Shown: positions 31,170 to 39,569 of the stretch, piece after piece
Numbering within the stretch: the first letter of the stretch is position 1
Layout of the letters: every line of letters starts with the position of its first letter
Assembly: GCA_016806145.1 (NCBI GenBank)
Contig: CP063167.1
Location: 1,298,501-1,362,500, forward strand
Reading direction: 5' to 3'
Source: Variovorax paradoxus
Lineage (GTDB): Bacteria > Pseudomonadota > Gammaproteobacteria > Burkholderiales > Burkholderiaceae_C
Length of the DNA: 64,000 nucleotides
Notes under the pieces: generated by a model
What the model saw: the letters and a program-made list of their open reading frames with translations, nothing else
What the model was told of the DNA's origin: nothing
The model's database searches: none
Translations under genes and position numbers: made by a program

Positions 31170-32096
31170 ATGTCGCGCCCCATTCCCCCGCTCAATCCGC
31201 TGCGTGCCTTCGAGGTCGCGGCGCGGCACCTGAGCTTCACGCGCGCGGCCGACGAGCTCTTCGTCACGCCCTCGGCCGTGAGCCACCAGATCAAGACGCT
31301 CGAGGAGAACCTCGGCATCGCGCTGTTCGTGCGCGACACCAAGTCGCTCGCGCTCACCGCGGCCGGCAAGGCCTACCTGCCGGGCATCCAGGAAGCCTTC
31401 AAGCAGGTGATGTACGCGACGCAGCAGCTGCGCCAGTCGCAGGGCACGCCCTCGCTCAAGATCAATCTGCCGCCGACCTTCGCGGTCAAGTGGCTGATCC
31501 CGCGCATGCGCCGCTTCATGCAGGCCTACCCCGACATCGACCTCGAGATCTCGACCTCCAAGCACATGGTCGACTTCACGCGCGAGGACTTCGACATGGC
31601 GGTGCGCTACGGCCGCGGCATCTACCCAGGCCTGCACTCCGAGCTGTGCCTGCCGGTCGAGGTGTTCCCGGTCTGCAGCCCCGCGCTGATGCAGGGCGAG
31701 CATCCGCTGCGCACGCCGGCCGACCTCCGGCACCACGTGCTGCTGCACGACAACAGCACCTACAGCGACGTGAGCAACCCCGACTGGGGCATGTGGCTCG
31801 AGCATGCGGGCGTGAGCGACGTGGACGTGACGCGCGGCCCCTCGTTCTGGCCCAGCCACCTGGTGATCGCCGCGGCGGTCGACGGGCTCGGCGTGGCGCT
31901 GGTGAAGAAGAACTGGGTGATGAAGGACCTGGCCGACGGCCTGCTGGTGCGGCCCTTCGACGTCACGCTGCCGGTGGAGTTCTCCTACTTCATGGTCTAT
32001 CCACAGGACCGCGCCGCCGATGCGCGCATCGCGGCCTTCGTGTCATGGGTGCACGAAGAGCGCGCGAAGGACGAGGCCGCGGCTCAGAGCCTGTAG
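31170..32096 (+). CDS. LysR-family regulator (GcvA-like)
   Basis: A 308-residue LysR regulator of the GcvA subgroup. The N-terminal helix-turn-helix is at about residues 10-60 (LRAFEVAARHLSFTRAADEL, VTPSAVSHQIKTLEENLG). The effector domain spans about 95-300 (KINLPPTFAVKWLIPRMRRF). It is divergent from the thioesterase, and its 3' end overlaps the 3' end of the convergent amidohydrolase by 13 bases. A motif in its own promoter recurs in the promoter region of the operons at 32-42 kb, so it is the best candidate regulator for all of them. Confidence 0.9.
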   Translation: MSRPIPPLNPLRAFEVAARHLSFTRAADELFVTPSAVSHQIKTLEENLGIALFVRDTKSLALTAAGKAYLPGIQEAFKQVMYATQQLRQSQGTPSLKINLPPTFAVKWLIPRMRRFMQAYPDIDLEISTSKHMVDFTREDFDMAVRYGRGIYPGLHSELCLPVEVFPVCSPALMQGEHPLRTPADLRHHVLLHDNSTYSDVSNPDWGMWLEHAGVSDVDVTRGPSFWPSHLVIAAAVDGLGVALVKKNWVMKDLADGLLVRPFDVTLPVEFSYFMVYPQDRAADARIAAFVSWVHEERAKDEAAAQSL

Positions 32097-32992
32097 AGCC
32101 GCACGGCGTTGTCGTGCAGCAGCTGCCGGCGTTCCGTGTCGGAGTGCCCGGCGATGGCCGCGAGGAAGCCGCGCAGGAGGGTCTCGTAGCTGGCCACGAG
32201 CCTGTCGACCGGGAAGTTGCTCGCGAACATGCAGCGCGACGCCCCGAAGATCGCGATCGCATCGCGCATCAGCGGCACGTTGGCTTCCTCGGTCCATGGC
32301 AGGCCGCGTTGGCCCAGGCCCGAGATCTTGATCGCGGTGTTCGGCGCATCGGCCAGACGCTCGAGCGCGCGGCGCCAGCCCGCGAGGCCCTCGGTGCTGC
32401 GGTCGGCGGGCAGGCCGCCGTGGTTGAGGATCAGCAGCGTGCGCGGAAAGTCGCGCGCGAGCTGCGCGGCCTGGTCGAGGTTCCACCACGGGGCCTGCAA
32501 ATCGAACGAGAGCCCGTGCGTTTCGAGCAGCGCATAGCCCGCGCGCCAGCGCGCATCGTCCATCGAGCCCGCCATGCCGCGCGCGGCCTCGGCGGCCGTC
32601 GGGGCGGTCACCGGCTTGTGGCGGATGCCGCGCACCAGCGCGAACGCGGCCTGCGCCGCGAGCACCTCGGCCACGTCGCCACGATCGAGCGCCGCATGCG
32701 CGACGATCGCCGAGGGCCGGCCTTCGGTGGCCGCGAGGCCGGTGAGCCAGCGGCTCTCGGCCACCGGGTCTGCGCGTTCCCATTCGGCCTCGATGTGCAC
32801 CGTGCGCGCCGGCGCGAAACCGCGCGTGTCGCGCGCGAGATCGGCCGGCAGGTAGTTGCGCTTCAGCGCCGAATAGTCGCCGTAGCGGAAGTTCGGCACC
32901 GTCTCGCCCTGCAGCCAGGGATAGGGATGCGCATCGAGGTTCCAGAAATGCTGGTGCGCGTCGACGAAGGGTTCGCTGAATTCGAAAGCCAT
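32084..32992 (-). CDS. Amidohydrolase-family lactonase (copy 1)
   Basis: A 302-residue amidohydrolase_2 protein. The metal motif DAHQHFWNL gives His13 and His15, followed by PYPWLQGE. RTVHIEAEW, FDLQAPWWNL, LNHGGLP and MFASNFPVD are the other conserved strands, and the last Asp is the expected metal ligand or base. The family hydrolyses lactones (fuconolactone, sulfomuconolactone, pyrone dicarboxylate). Last gene of the minus-strand operon with a Bug receptor, CoA-transferase and crotonase. A paralogue is encoded at 39566-40498 in the opposite operon. Confidence 0.85.
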   Translation of the reverse strand: MAFEFSEPFVDAHQHFWNLDAHPYPWLQGETVPNFRYGDYSALKRNYLPADLARDTRGFAPARTVHIEAEWERADPVAESRWLTGLAATEGRPSAIVAHAALDRGDVAEVLAAQAAFALVRGIRHKPVTAPTAAEAARGMAGSMDDARWRAGYALLETHGLSFDLQAPWWNLDQAAQLARDFPRTLLILNHGGLPADRSTEGLAGWRRALERLADAPNTAIKISGLGQRGLPWTEEANVPLMRDAIAIFGASRCMFASNFPVDRLVASYETLLRGFLAAIAGHSDTERRQLLHDNAVRLYRL

Positions 32993-33020
32993 CGCGCGAT
33001 TCTCGGCCGAGTGCCCGGCC

Positions 33021-34019
33021 TCAGCTCGAGAGGTTGATCTTGCCCGCGAGCGCCTTGAAGAACTCGCTCTCCCTGGCCATCACCGCCTCGAGCGCGGCAT
33101 CGTCGGCATAGGTGTCGGTGCTGAAGTGCAGCTTGGCCAGCGCCTCGAGCCAGGCGGGTTCCTTCACGGCCTTCGCGACCGCGCCCTTGAGCACCGCGAT
33201 CACGTCGTCGGGCGTGCCGCGCGGCGCCGACAGGCCGCGCCAGATGCCGATCGACAGGTCGATGTTGCGTTCCTTGAGTGTCGGGATCTTCTCGAAGCCG
33301 TCGGCCACGCGCCGGTCGGCCATCACGGCCAGCGCCTTGAGCTTGCCCGCGGCCACGTAGCTCGACACCTCGGCCGTGCTCACGGTCACCGCGTCGATGT
33401 GGCCGCCGAGCAGCGCCAGCACCGCGGGCGCGCCGCCGGCATAGGGGATGTGGTTGAACTTCGCGCCGGTCTTCTCGGCCAGCGCGGCGGCCGCCATGTG
33501 CCAGGTCGAGCCGTGGCCCGCATTGCCCACGCGGATGTTCGCGTCGCCCTTGCGCGCGGCCTCGAGGAACTGCTCGAGGGTGGCGTAGGGCGCGTCGGCG
33601 CGCACCACCACCGCGGCCGGGTCGGCATTGAGCCGCGCGATCGGGCGCAGGTCCTTGTACGAGAACTTGGCCAGGCCCAGGTGGTTGAGAAAGGTCAGCT
33701 CGGTCGACGACAGCACGATGCGGTAGCCGTCGGGCTTGGCATTGACCACGTCGCCCAGTCCGAGCACGCCGCTGGCGCCGGGCTTGTTGATCACGACCAC
33801 CGGCTGCGGCAGGTACTTGGCGACCGCCGCGCCGAAGGCCCGGCCCACCACGTCGGCGCCGCCGCCGGGCTGCCAGGGCACGACCAGCTCGATCGGCTTG
33901 TGCGGATAGGCGCCGCCCTGCGCCCGTGCGAAGCCGGGCGCGAGCAGCAGCGCCCCCGAGAGCGCGGGGATGGCGCCGAGCCAGCGGCGGCGCGAGAGGT
34001 CGATGGTGCTTTCTTGCAT
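33021..34019 (-). CDS. Bug-family periplasmic receptor (TTT) 1
   Basis: A 332-residue tripartite tricarboxylate receptor. A twin-arginine-like signal peptide (SRRRWLGAIPALSGALLLAP) ends at ARA-QG. Bug landmarks: YPHKPIELVVPWQPGGGADV, QPVVVINKPGASG and HIPYAGGAPAVLALLGGHID. These bind small carboxylates. No TctA or TctB membrane genes are in the window, which is normal for the expanded Bug families of Burkholderiales. It lies between the amidohydrolase and CoA-transferase genes and probably captures the operon's substrate. Confidence 0.9.
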   Translation of the reverse strand: MQESTIDLSRRRWLGAIPALSGALLLAPGFARAQGGAYPHKPIELVVPWQPGGGADVVGRAFGAAVAKYLPQPVVVINKPGASGVLGLGDVVNAKPDGYRIVLSSTELTFLNHLGLAKFSYKDLRPIARLNADPAAVVVRADAPYATLEQFLEAARKGDANIRVGNAGHGSTWHMAAAALAEKTGAKFNHIPYAGGAPAVLALLGGHIDAVTVSTAEVSSYVAAGKLKALAVMADRRVADGFEKIPTLKERNIDLSIGIWRGLSAPRGTPDDVIAVLKGAVAKAVKEPAWLEALAKLHFSTDTYADDAALEAVMARESEFFKALAGKINLSS

Positions 34020-34055
34020 GGTCTTGTCTCCGTCTCGTTGTTTTCTGTGTGTGCC

Positions 34056-35282
34056 TCAGTCCGCCGTCGCGTCGGCCGCGGCATGCGCCACGCCGAACGC
34101 GCCGCTGCTTCGCAGCGCCGCGATGTCCTCGGCCGTCATGCCGATCTCGCCGAGCACCTGCTCGGTGTGCTGGCCCAGCAGCGGCGCCGGATGCCGCACC
34201 TGCTGCGGCGTGCCGCCGAGTTTGACCGGAAAGCCCAGGGCGCGTGTCTCGCCCTCCACCGGGTGCTGGATCTTCAGCACCATGTTGCGCGCCACCGCCT
34301 GTTCGCTCGCCAGGGCCTCGGCGTAGTCGTAGATCGGCGCGGCCGGCACGCCCGCGGCCAGCAGCGCGTCGACCCATTCGGTGGCGGTGCGGCGCGCGAA
34401 CTCGCGCTCGAGTTCCTCGATCAGCACGACGCGGTTGCGGATGCGCAGCACGTTGTCGGTGAAGCGTGCGTCGCGCACCAGGTCCTCGCGCCCGATCACG
34501 CCGCACAGCGCGGTCCAGAGCTTGGGGTTGGCCGCGCCGATGACGAAGGGGCGGTCGGAGGCGCGCACCGCCTGGTAGGGCGCGCTCATGCGGTTGGCGC
34601 TGCCGATCGGCGTGGGCACCTGGCCCGTGCCCCAGTACTCGGCCGATTCCCACACCGACAGGCCCAGCGCGGTCTCGAACAGCGAGGCGTCTACGAACTG
34701 GCCCTCGCCCGTGAGGCCGCGGCCGATCACCGCGCTGAGGATGCCGTAGGCCGCGAACAGGCCCGCGCCCAGGTCGGCCAGCGGGATCGCCGACTTCACC
34801 GGCGGCTCGCCCGGATGGCCCATCACGCTCATCACGCCGGTCATGGCCTGCGCGATCAGGTCCAGGCCCGGGCGCTTGGCCCAGGGGCCGGTCTGGCCGA
34901 AGCCCGAGATGCTCGCGTACACCAGCCGCGGGTTGAGCTGGCGCAGGGTCTCGTAGTCGATCTTCAGCCGAGCCGCCACGCCGGGGCGGTTGTTCTCGAC
35001 CAGCACGTCGGCCTCCTTCACGAGCGCGTAGAAGGCCTCGAGGCCGGCCGGATTCTTGAGGTCGATCTCGATGCTGCGCTTGTTGCGGTTGAGCGCGAGG
35101 AAGCCGCCACTGTCGGCGCCCTTGAGGCGAAAGCCCATCGAGCGGCGGGTCTGGTCGCCGATGCCGGGCGTCTCGACCTTGATGACGTCCGCGCCCATGT
35201 CGCCGAGCAGCATGCAGCAGAAAGGGCCGGCCATGATCTGGCTGACGTCGAGGACCTTGATGCGGGAAAGGGGAAGGGTCAC
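34056..35282 (-). CDS. CaiB/BaiF family CoA-transferase
   Basis: A 408-residue class III CoA-transferase. It starts with GTG 35282; GGAG lies 8 bases upstream and the protein then opens with the family's TLPLSRIKVLDVSQIMAGPF. The catalytic aspartate is Asp170 in ADLGAGLFA. Other blocks: ADVIKVETP, RNKRSIEIDLK, ASISGFGQTGPW. It moves CoA from a donor such as succinyl-CoA to an acid. With the crotonase upstream it should activate and modify the imported acid. The much longer open frame upstream is antisense-like and runs through the crotonase gene. Confidence 0.88.
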   Translation of the reverse strand: MTLPLSRIKVLDVSQIMAGPFCCMLLGDMGADVIKVETPGIGDQTRRSMGFRLKGADSGGFLALNRNKRSIEIDLKNPAGLEAFYALVKEADVLVENNRPGVAARLKIDYETLRQLNPRLVYASISGFGQTGPWAKRPGLDLIAQAMTGVMSVMGHPGEPPVKSAIPLADLGAGLFAAYGILSAVIGRGLTGEGQFVDASLFETALGLSVWESAEYWGTGQVPTPIGSANRMSAPYQAVRASDRPFVIGAANPKLWTALCGVIGREDLVRDARFTDNVLRIRNRVVLIEELEREFARRTATEWVDALLAAGVPAAPIYDYAEALASEQAVARNMVLKIQHPVEGETRALGFPVKLGGTPQQVRHPAPLLGQHTEQVLGEIGMTAEDIAALRSSGAFGVAHAAADATAD

Positions 35283-35317
35283 GCGGGGGCTCCGGATCTG
35301 AAAAGAGGGTGGCGGGC

Positions 35318-36097
35318 TCAGCGGCCCGTGAAGACCGGCTTGCTCTTGGCCAGGAAGGCCTGGAAGCCGATGCGGAAGTCCTCGGTGTCGAAGCAGGCGT
35401 AGGCCTCGGCGTTCTCCTCGGCCGACAGCGGCGCGGGCTGCGCGAGCCGGCGCACGAACTTCTTGTGCCAGCGCGCCACCAGCGGCGCGCCATTGGCGAT
35501 GCGCCGCGCGGTCGCGTAGCCCTGTTCGAGCACCGCGGCGTCGTCGACCACGCGGTTCACCAGGCGCTTCTCGAAGGCCTCCTTGGCATCGAACACGCGG
35601 CCCTCGAGCACGATCTCGAGCGCGGTCGCGCCGCCGACCAGGTCGACCAGCCCGCCGAGCTCGCCGTACGACATCACCAGGCCGAGCTTGTTGACCGGCA
35701 CGCCGAAGCGGCTCGAGCTGCCGCAGATGCGCATGTCGCAGACGGTGGCGATCTCGAGCCCGCCGCCCACGCAGGCACCCTCGATCACCGCGAGCGTGGG
35801 GTGCTTGCTGGTGGCGATCGCATGCATGGCGCGGTGCGTGACCTCGGCATAGGCCGCGGCCTGCGCCGCGTTGGCGCGGCTGCGCTGGAACTCCTCGATG
35901 TCGGCGCCGGCCGAGAAGGCCTTGCCGCCGGCGCCCCGCAGCACCACGCAGCGCAGCTCGTCGTCGGCCGAGAGCTCGGCGAAGGCATCGGCCAGGCCCT
36001 GCCACATGACCTGGTCCATGGCGTTCATCTTGTCGGGCTTGTTGAGGGTCACGGTCGCGATGCGGTCGTCGCGCTCGACCAGGATGAGCGAGGTCAT
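35318..36097 (-). CDS. Enoyl-CoA hydratase/isomerase family protein
   Basis: A 259-residue crotonase. Oxyanion-hole segments are KAFSAGADIEEF (about residues 59-70) and GACVGGGLEIA (about 108-118). The box that carries the first catalytic Glu of hydratases (FGxPE) reads FGVPVN here, and the second region is MSYGELGGL, so it may be an isomerase, dehydratase or hydrolase rather than a plain hydratase. ATG 36097 fits the family start; codons further upstream lie in the divergent promoter region. First gene of the minus-strand operon, followed after 35 bases by the CoA-transferase. Confidence 0.86.
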   Translation of the reverse strand: MTSLILVERDDRIATVTLNKPDKMNAMDQVMWQGLADAFAELSADDELRCVVLRGAGGKAFSAGADIEEFQRSRANAAQAAAYAEVTHRAMHAIATSKHPTLAVIEGACVGGGLEIATVCDMRICGSSSRFGVPVNKLGLVMSYGELGGLVDLVGGATALEIVLEGRVFDAKEAFEKRLVNRVVDDAAVLEQGYATARRIANGAPLVARWHKKFVRRLAQPAPLSAEENAEAYACFDTEDFRIGFQAFLAKSKPVFTGR

Positions 36098-36190
36098 GTC
36101 GGCTTGTCTCTTTCGTAGGGGGCGGGTTGCGAACGGGCCGAAGTCTAGGGAGCGGTCCGCGCGCGGCCAAACGAAAAAAACTGGGGCGGT

Positions 36191-36242
36191 CTTCAAGAAA
36201 AACTCGCGCCCCGCAGGGCCCGCGGCTTGTGAATTTTTCTCG
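36191..36242. promoter_or_regulatory. Paired motif between divergent catabolic operons
   Basis: CTTCAAGAAAAACTCG (36191-36206) is the reverse complement of the motif at 31085-31100 with one change. GAATTTTTCTCG (36231-36242) is a second partial copy in the opposite orientation. Together they form a spaced inverted pair between the crotonase and alcohol dehydrogenase starts. Confidence 0.5.
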
Positions 36243-36370
36243 CCCGGACTTCAAGTAAATCCACGTTGCCGCTCCCGGCACGCGTTCCTAGACTCGCGGC
36301 CCACGACGACCGGTGCCGCTTCGAGCGAGACACCGGCACCCGGACCACCGCCGAGACAAGGAACCCGCGC

Positions 36371-37510
36371 ATGGCGCTCATCCACTACATCACCCAGATC
36401 CAGATCGACTTCGGCGCCGTGCAGCTGCTGGCGCAGGAGTGCGACCGCCTCGGCATCCGCCGTCCGCTGGTCGTGACCGACGCCGGCGTGCGCGCCGCGG
36501 GCGTGCTCGAGCGCGTGACGGCGCAGCTCGGCGCGGGCCGCGAATTCGTCGTGTTCGACGGCACGCCCTCCAACCCCACCGAGTGCGCGATGCGCGCGGC
36601 CGTGGCGCTCTATGCCGAGCACCGCTGCGACGGCATCGTCGCGGTCGGCGGCGGCTCGCCGATCGACCTCGCCAAGGGCGTGGCCGTGTGCGCCACGCAC
36701 GAGGGGCCGCTGAAGTCCTTCGCGGCCATCGAGGGCGGCGTGGCCCGCATCACCGCGGCCACCGCGCCGGTGATCGCCGTGCCCACCACGGCCGGCACCG
36801 GCAGCGAGGTCGGCCGCGGCGCGGTGCTGATCCTCGACGACGGCCGCAAGGTCGGCGTGCTCTCGCCGCACCTGGTGCCGCGCGTCGCGCTGTGCGATCC
36901 CGAACTCACGCTGGGCCTGCCGCCGGTGCTGACCGCCGCCACCGGCATGGATGCGATCGCGCACTGCATGGAGACCTTCATGGCGCCGGCCTTCAACCCG
37001 CCGGCCGACGGCATCGCGCTCGACGGCCTGCGGCGCGCCTGGCGCCACATCGAACGCGCCACCGCCACGCCCGGCGACCGCGCGGCGCGCCTGAACATGA
37101 TGAGCGCCTCGATGCAGGGCGCGCTCGCGTTCCAGAAGGGTCTGGGCTGCGTGCACAGCCTGAGCCATTCGCTCGGCGGCATCGCGCCGCGCCTGCACCA
37201 CGGCACGCTCAACGCGATCCTGCTGCCGGCCGTGATCCGCTTCAACGCGCAGGCCGAGTCGATGCGCAAGGACGAGCGCCTCGCGCGCATGGCGCAGGCC
37301 ATGGGGCTGGGCAGCGGCGACGAGGTGGCGCCGGCCGTCGCGGCCATGAGCGCGCGCCTCGGACTGCCCACGGGCCTGGCCGCGCTCGACGTCGCGCCCG
37401 ACCTGTTCCCGCGCGTGATCGAGGGCGCCCTCAAGGACCACTGCCACAAGACCAATCCGCGCGAAGCCAGCGTGGCCGACTACCAGGCCCTGCTGGCCGA
37501 GTCGATGTAA
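36371..37510 (+). CDS. Iron-containing alcohol dehydrogenase
   Basis: A 379-residue group III (Fe-type) alcohol dehydrogenase. The NAD-binding motif GGGSPID is at 93-99 and PTTAGTGSE at 138-145. Metal ligands are Asp194 and His198 (GMDAIAHCME) and histidines in VHSLSHSLGG (262/266) and LHHGT (276/277). Family members oxidise hydroxy acids or reduce maleylacetate and aldehydes. Start ATG 36371 is preferred because the upstream codons lie in the promoter region. First gene of the plus-strand operon; a hydroxy-acid or semialdehyde intermediate is the likely substrate. Confidence 0.88.
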   Translation: MALIHYITQIQIDFGAVQLLAQECDRLGIRRPLVVTDAGVRAAGVLERVTAQLGAGREFVVFDGTPSNPTECAMRAAVALYAEHRCDGIVAVGGGSPIDLAKGVAVCATHEGPLKSFAAIEGGVARITAATAPVIAVPTTAGTGSEVGRGAVLILDDGRKVGVLSPHLVPRVALCDPELTLGLPPVLTAATGMDAIAHCMETFMAPAFNPPADGIALDGLRRAWRHIERATATPGDRAARLNMMSASMQGALAFQKGLGCVHSLSHSLGGIAPRLHHGTLNAILLPAVIRFNAQAESMRKDERLARMAQAMGLGSGDEVAPAVAAMSARLGLPTGLAALDVAPDLFPRVIEGALKDHCHKTNPREASVADYQALLAESM

Positions 37511-37540
37511 GCCTCGAAAAGAACCGAAGGAGACAACGCC

Positions 37541-38518
37541 ATGCAACGCCGCCGCTTCATCGCATCGACACTGGCCGCCAGCGCGGCCCTGCCCTTCGCC
37601 ACCGTGCGCGCGCAGACCGCGCCGCTGCCCACCACGCCCGTGCGCATCGTCGTCGGCTTTCCGCCCGGCGGCGGCACCGACGTGATGGCGCGCGTGATGG
37701 CGCAGAAGCTCGCCACGCTGTGGGGCGTGCCGGTCACGGTCGAGAACAAGGCCGGCGCGGGCGGCGTGATCGCCGCCGAGTACGTCGCCAAGCAGCCGAA
37801 CAACGGCACCACGCTGCTGATGACCAACATCAGCAACCATGCGATCGCGCCCGCGCTCTACCCCACGCTGGGCTACGTGGTGGAGCGCGACTTCACGCCG
37901 CTGGTGCTGGTGGGCGTCACGCCGAACCTGCTGATCTGCAACCCCTCGAAGCCGGCGCGCACGGTCAAGGATCTGGTGGCGCTGTGCCGCGACAAGCCGG
38001 GCACCGTGACCTTCGGCTCCTCGGGCGCGGGCGCCTCGCAGCACCTGGCGATCGAACTCTTCAAGCTGCGCGCGGGCGTCGATGCGCTGCACGTGCCCTA
38101 CCGCGGCTCGGGCCCGATGCTCACCGACCTGATCGGCGGCCAGATCGACTACAGCTTCGAGACCATGACCTCGGCCACGCCGCACGTGGCCAGCGGCAAG
38201 CTGGTGGCGATCGCGCAGACGCGGCCGCGGCGCTCGAAGGCGCATCCCGAGGTGCCCACCGTGGCCGAGCTCGGCTACCCGGGCTTCGATGCCAGCACCT
38301 GGTACGGCCTGGTCGGGCCGGCGCAGATGAACGCCGCGATGGTGCAGCGCATGAACGAGGACTTCAACCGCGTGCTCGCCCTGCCCGACGTGGCGGAGAA
38401 GCTCGCGAGCTACGGCGCCGAGGACGGCGGCGGCAGCGCCGCGAAGTTCGCCGAGTTCATCGGCACCGAGAAGGACAAGTGGGCCAAGGTGGTCAAGGAA
38501 GCCAAGGTCACGGTCTGA
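37541..38518 (+). CDS. Bug-family periplasmic receptor (TTT) 2
   Basis: A 325-residue tripartite tricarboxylate receptor. The signal peptide (RRRFIASTLAASAALPFATV) has twin arginines and is cleaved near VRA-QT. Bug blocks: VRIVVGFPPGGGTDVMARVM, VTVENKAGAGG and HVPYRGSGPMLTDLIGGQID. It lies 30 bases after the alcohol dehydrogenase gene with AAGGAG before its ATG. It is followed by a complete TRAP transporter, so the operon encodes two unrelated kinds of carboxylate receptor. Confidence 0.9.
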   Translation: MQRRRFIASTLAASAALPFATVRAQTAPLPTTPVRIVVGFPPGGGTDVMARVMAQKLATLWGVPVTVENKAGAGGVIAAEYVAKQPNNGTTLLMTNISNHAIAPALYPTLGYVVERDFTPLVLVGVTPNLLICNPSKPARTVKDLVALCRDKPGTVTFGSSGAGASQHLAIELFKLRAGVDALHVPYRGSGPMLTDLIGGQIDYSFETMTSATPHVASGKLVAIAQTRPRRSKAHPEVPTVAELGYPGFDASTWYGLVGPAQMNAAMVQRMNEDFNRVLALPDVAEKLASYGAEDGGGSAAKFAEFIGTEKDKWAKVVKEAKVTV

Positions 38519-38576
38519 GCGGCGGCCCCGGAAGGCGCGCGCCTTCCCCGAATTTCAACGACAGGAGACGACAACC

Positions 38577-39569
38577 ATGCACAGGAATTTCAGGTCCCTG
38601 GCCGGCGCGCTGCTGGCCGCGCTGCTCGGCCTCGGCGCCGGCGGCGCCGCCGCGCAGGCGCCGGTCAAGCTGCGCTTCAGCCACACCGTGCCCGAGAGCG
38701 ATTCGCAGCACAAGGCCGCGCTCGAGTTCGCGAAGCGCGTGAAGGAGCGCACCGGCGGCGCGGTGGAGATCCAGGTCTTCGCCAACAGCCAGCTCGGCAA
38801 CGACGTGACGCTGGTGACCGGCGTGCGCAGCGGCACCATCGACATCGGCGCCACCGGCAACCCCTTCGTGACCGGCCTCGCGCCCAAGCTCAATGCGCTC
38901 GACCTGCCCTACCAGTTCGCCGATGCGCAGCAGGCCTACCGCACGCTCGACGGCCCGGTCGGCCGCTCGCTGCTCGACGAACTCGGCACGCACCAGATCA
39001 AGGGCCTGGCCTTCTGGGAGATCGGCTTTCGAAGCCTCGGCAACAACAAGCGGCCGATCAACGGCGCGGCCGACATCAAGGGCCTGAAGATCCGCACCAC
39101 GCCCAATCCCTCGCACCTCAAGGCCTTCCAGCTGCTGGGCGCGAACCCGCAGCCGATGCCCTTCGCCGAGGTGTTCGGCGCGCTCGAGTCGGGCGCGGTC
39201 GACGGGCAGGAGAACCCGCCCACGCTGATGCTGTCGTCGAAGATGTACGAGGTGCAGAAGTACCTCTCGCTCACGCGCCATGCCTACACGCCGCTGGTGG
39301 TGATCATGAACAAGGCGCGCTTCGATGCGCTCAAGCCCGAGTTCCAGAAGGCGATGCTCGAGGAGGCCGCGGCGGCCGCGAACTTCCAGCGCAAGCTCAA
39401 CAACGACGGCGAGAAGGACGCCATCGCCCAGCTGCGCGCCAAGGGCATGCAGATCAACGAGACGCCCGACGTCGCGAGCATCCGCCAGGTGGTGCGCGAG
39501 GAGACCCGCAGGATGTACGTCGAGAAGAACGGCGACGCGGTGCTCAAGGCGATGGACGCGCAGCCGTGA
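38577..39569 (+). CDS. TRAP transporter receptor DctP
   Basis: A 330-residue TRAP solute-binding protein. The signal peptide is residues 1-27 (AGGAAAQA). The family core is clear: LRFSHTVPESDSQHKAALEF, NSQLGNDVTLVTGVRSGTID, and the arginine of LKIRTTPNPSHL at the carboxylate-binding site. DctP receptors bind organic acids in the periplasm for Na+-driven import. Its stop overlaps the GTG start of the amidohydrolase gene (GTGA); the membrane subunits follow that gene. Confidence 0.92.
   Translation: MHRNFRSLAGALLAALLGLGAGGAAAQAPVKLRFSHTVPESDSQHKAALEFAKRVKERTGGAVEIQVFANSQLGNDVTLVTGVRSGTIDIGATGNPFVTGLAPKLNALDLPYQFADAQQAYRTLDGPVGRSLLDELGTHQIKGLAFWEIGFRSLGNNKRPINGAADIKGLKIRTTPNPSHLKAFQLLGANPQPMPFAEVFGALESGAVDGQENPPTLMLSSKMYEVQKYLSLTRHAYTPLVVIMNKARFDALKPEFQKAMLEEAAAAANFQRKLNNDGEKDAIAQLRAKGMQINETPDVASIRQVVREETRRMYVEKNGDAVLKAMDAQP

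Noticed and set aside
33126..35402. Open frame of 758 codons on the plus strand
   Set aside because: Antisense to the Bug receptor and CoA-transferase genes, with no domain.
32863..35493. Open frame of 876 codons on the minus strand
   Set aside because: Out-of-frame shadow of the Bug receptor and CoA-transferase genes; composition is Arg/Ala/Pro repeats typical of shadow frames.
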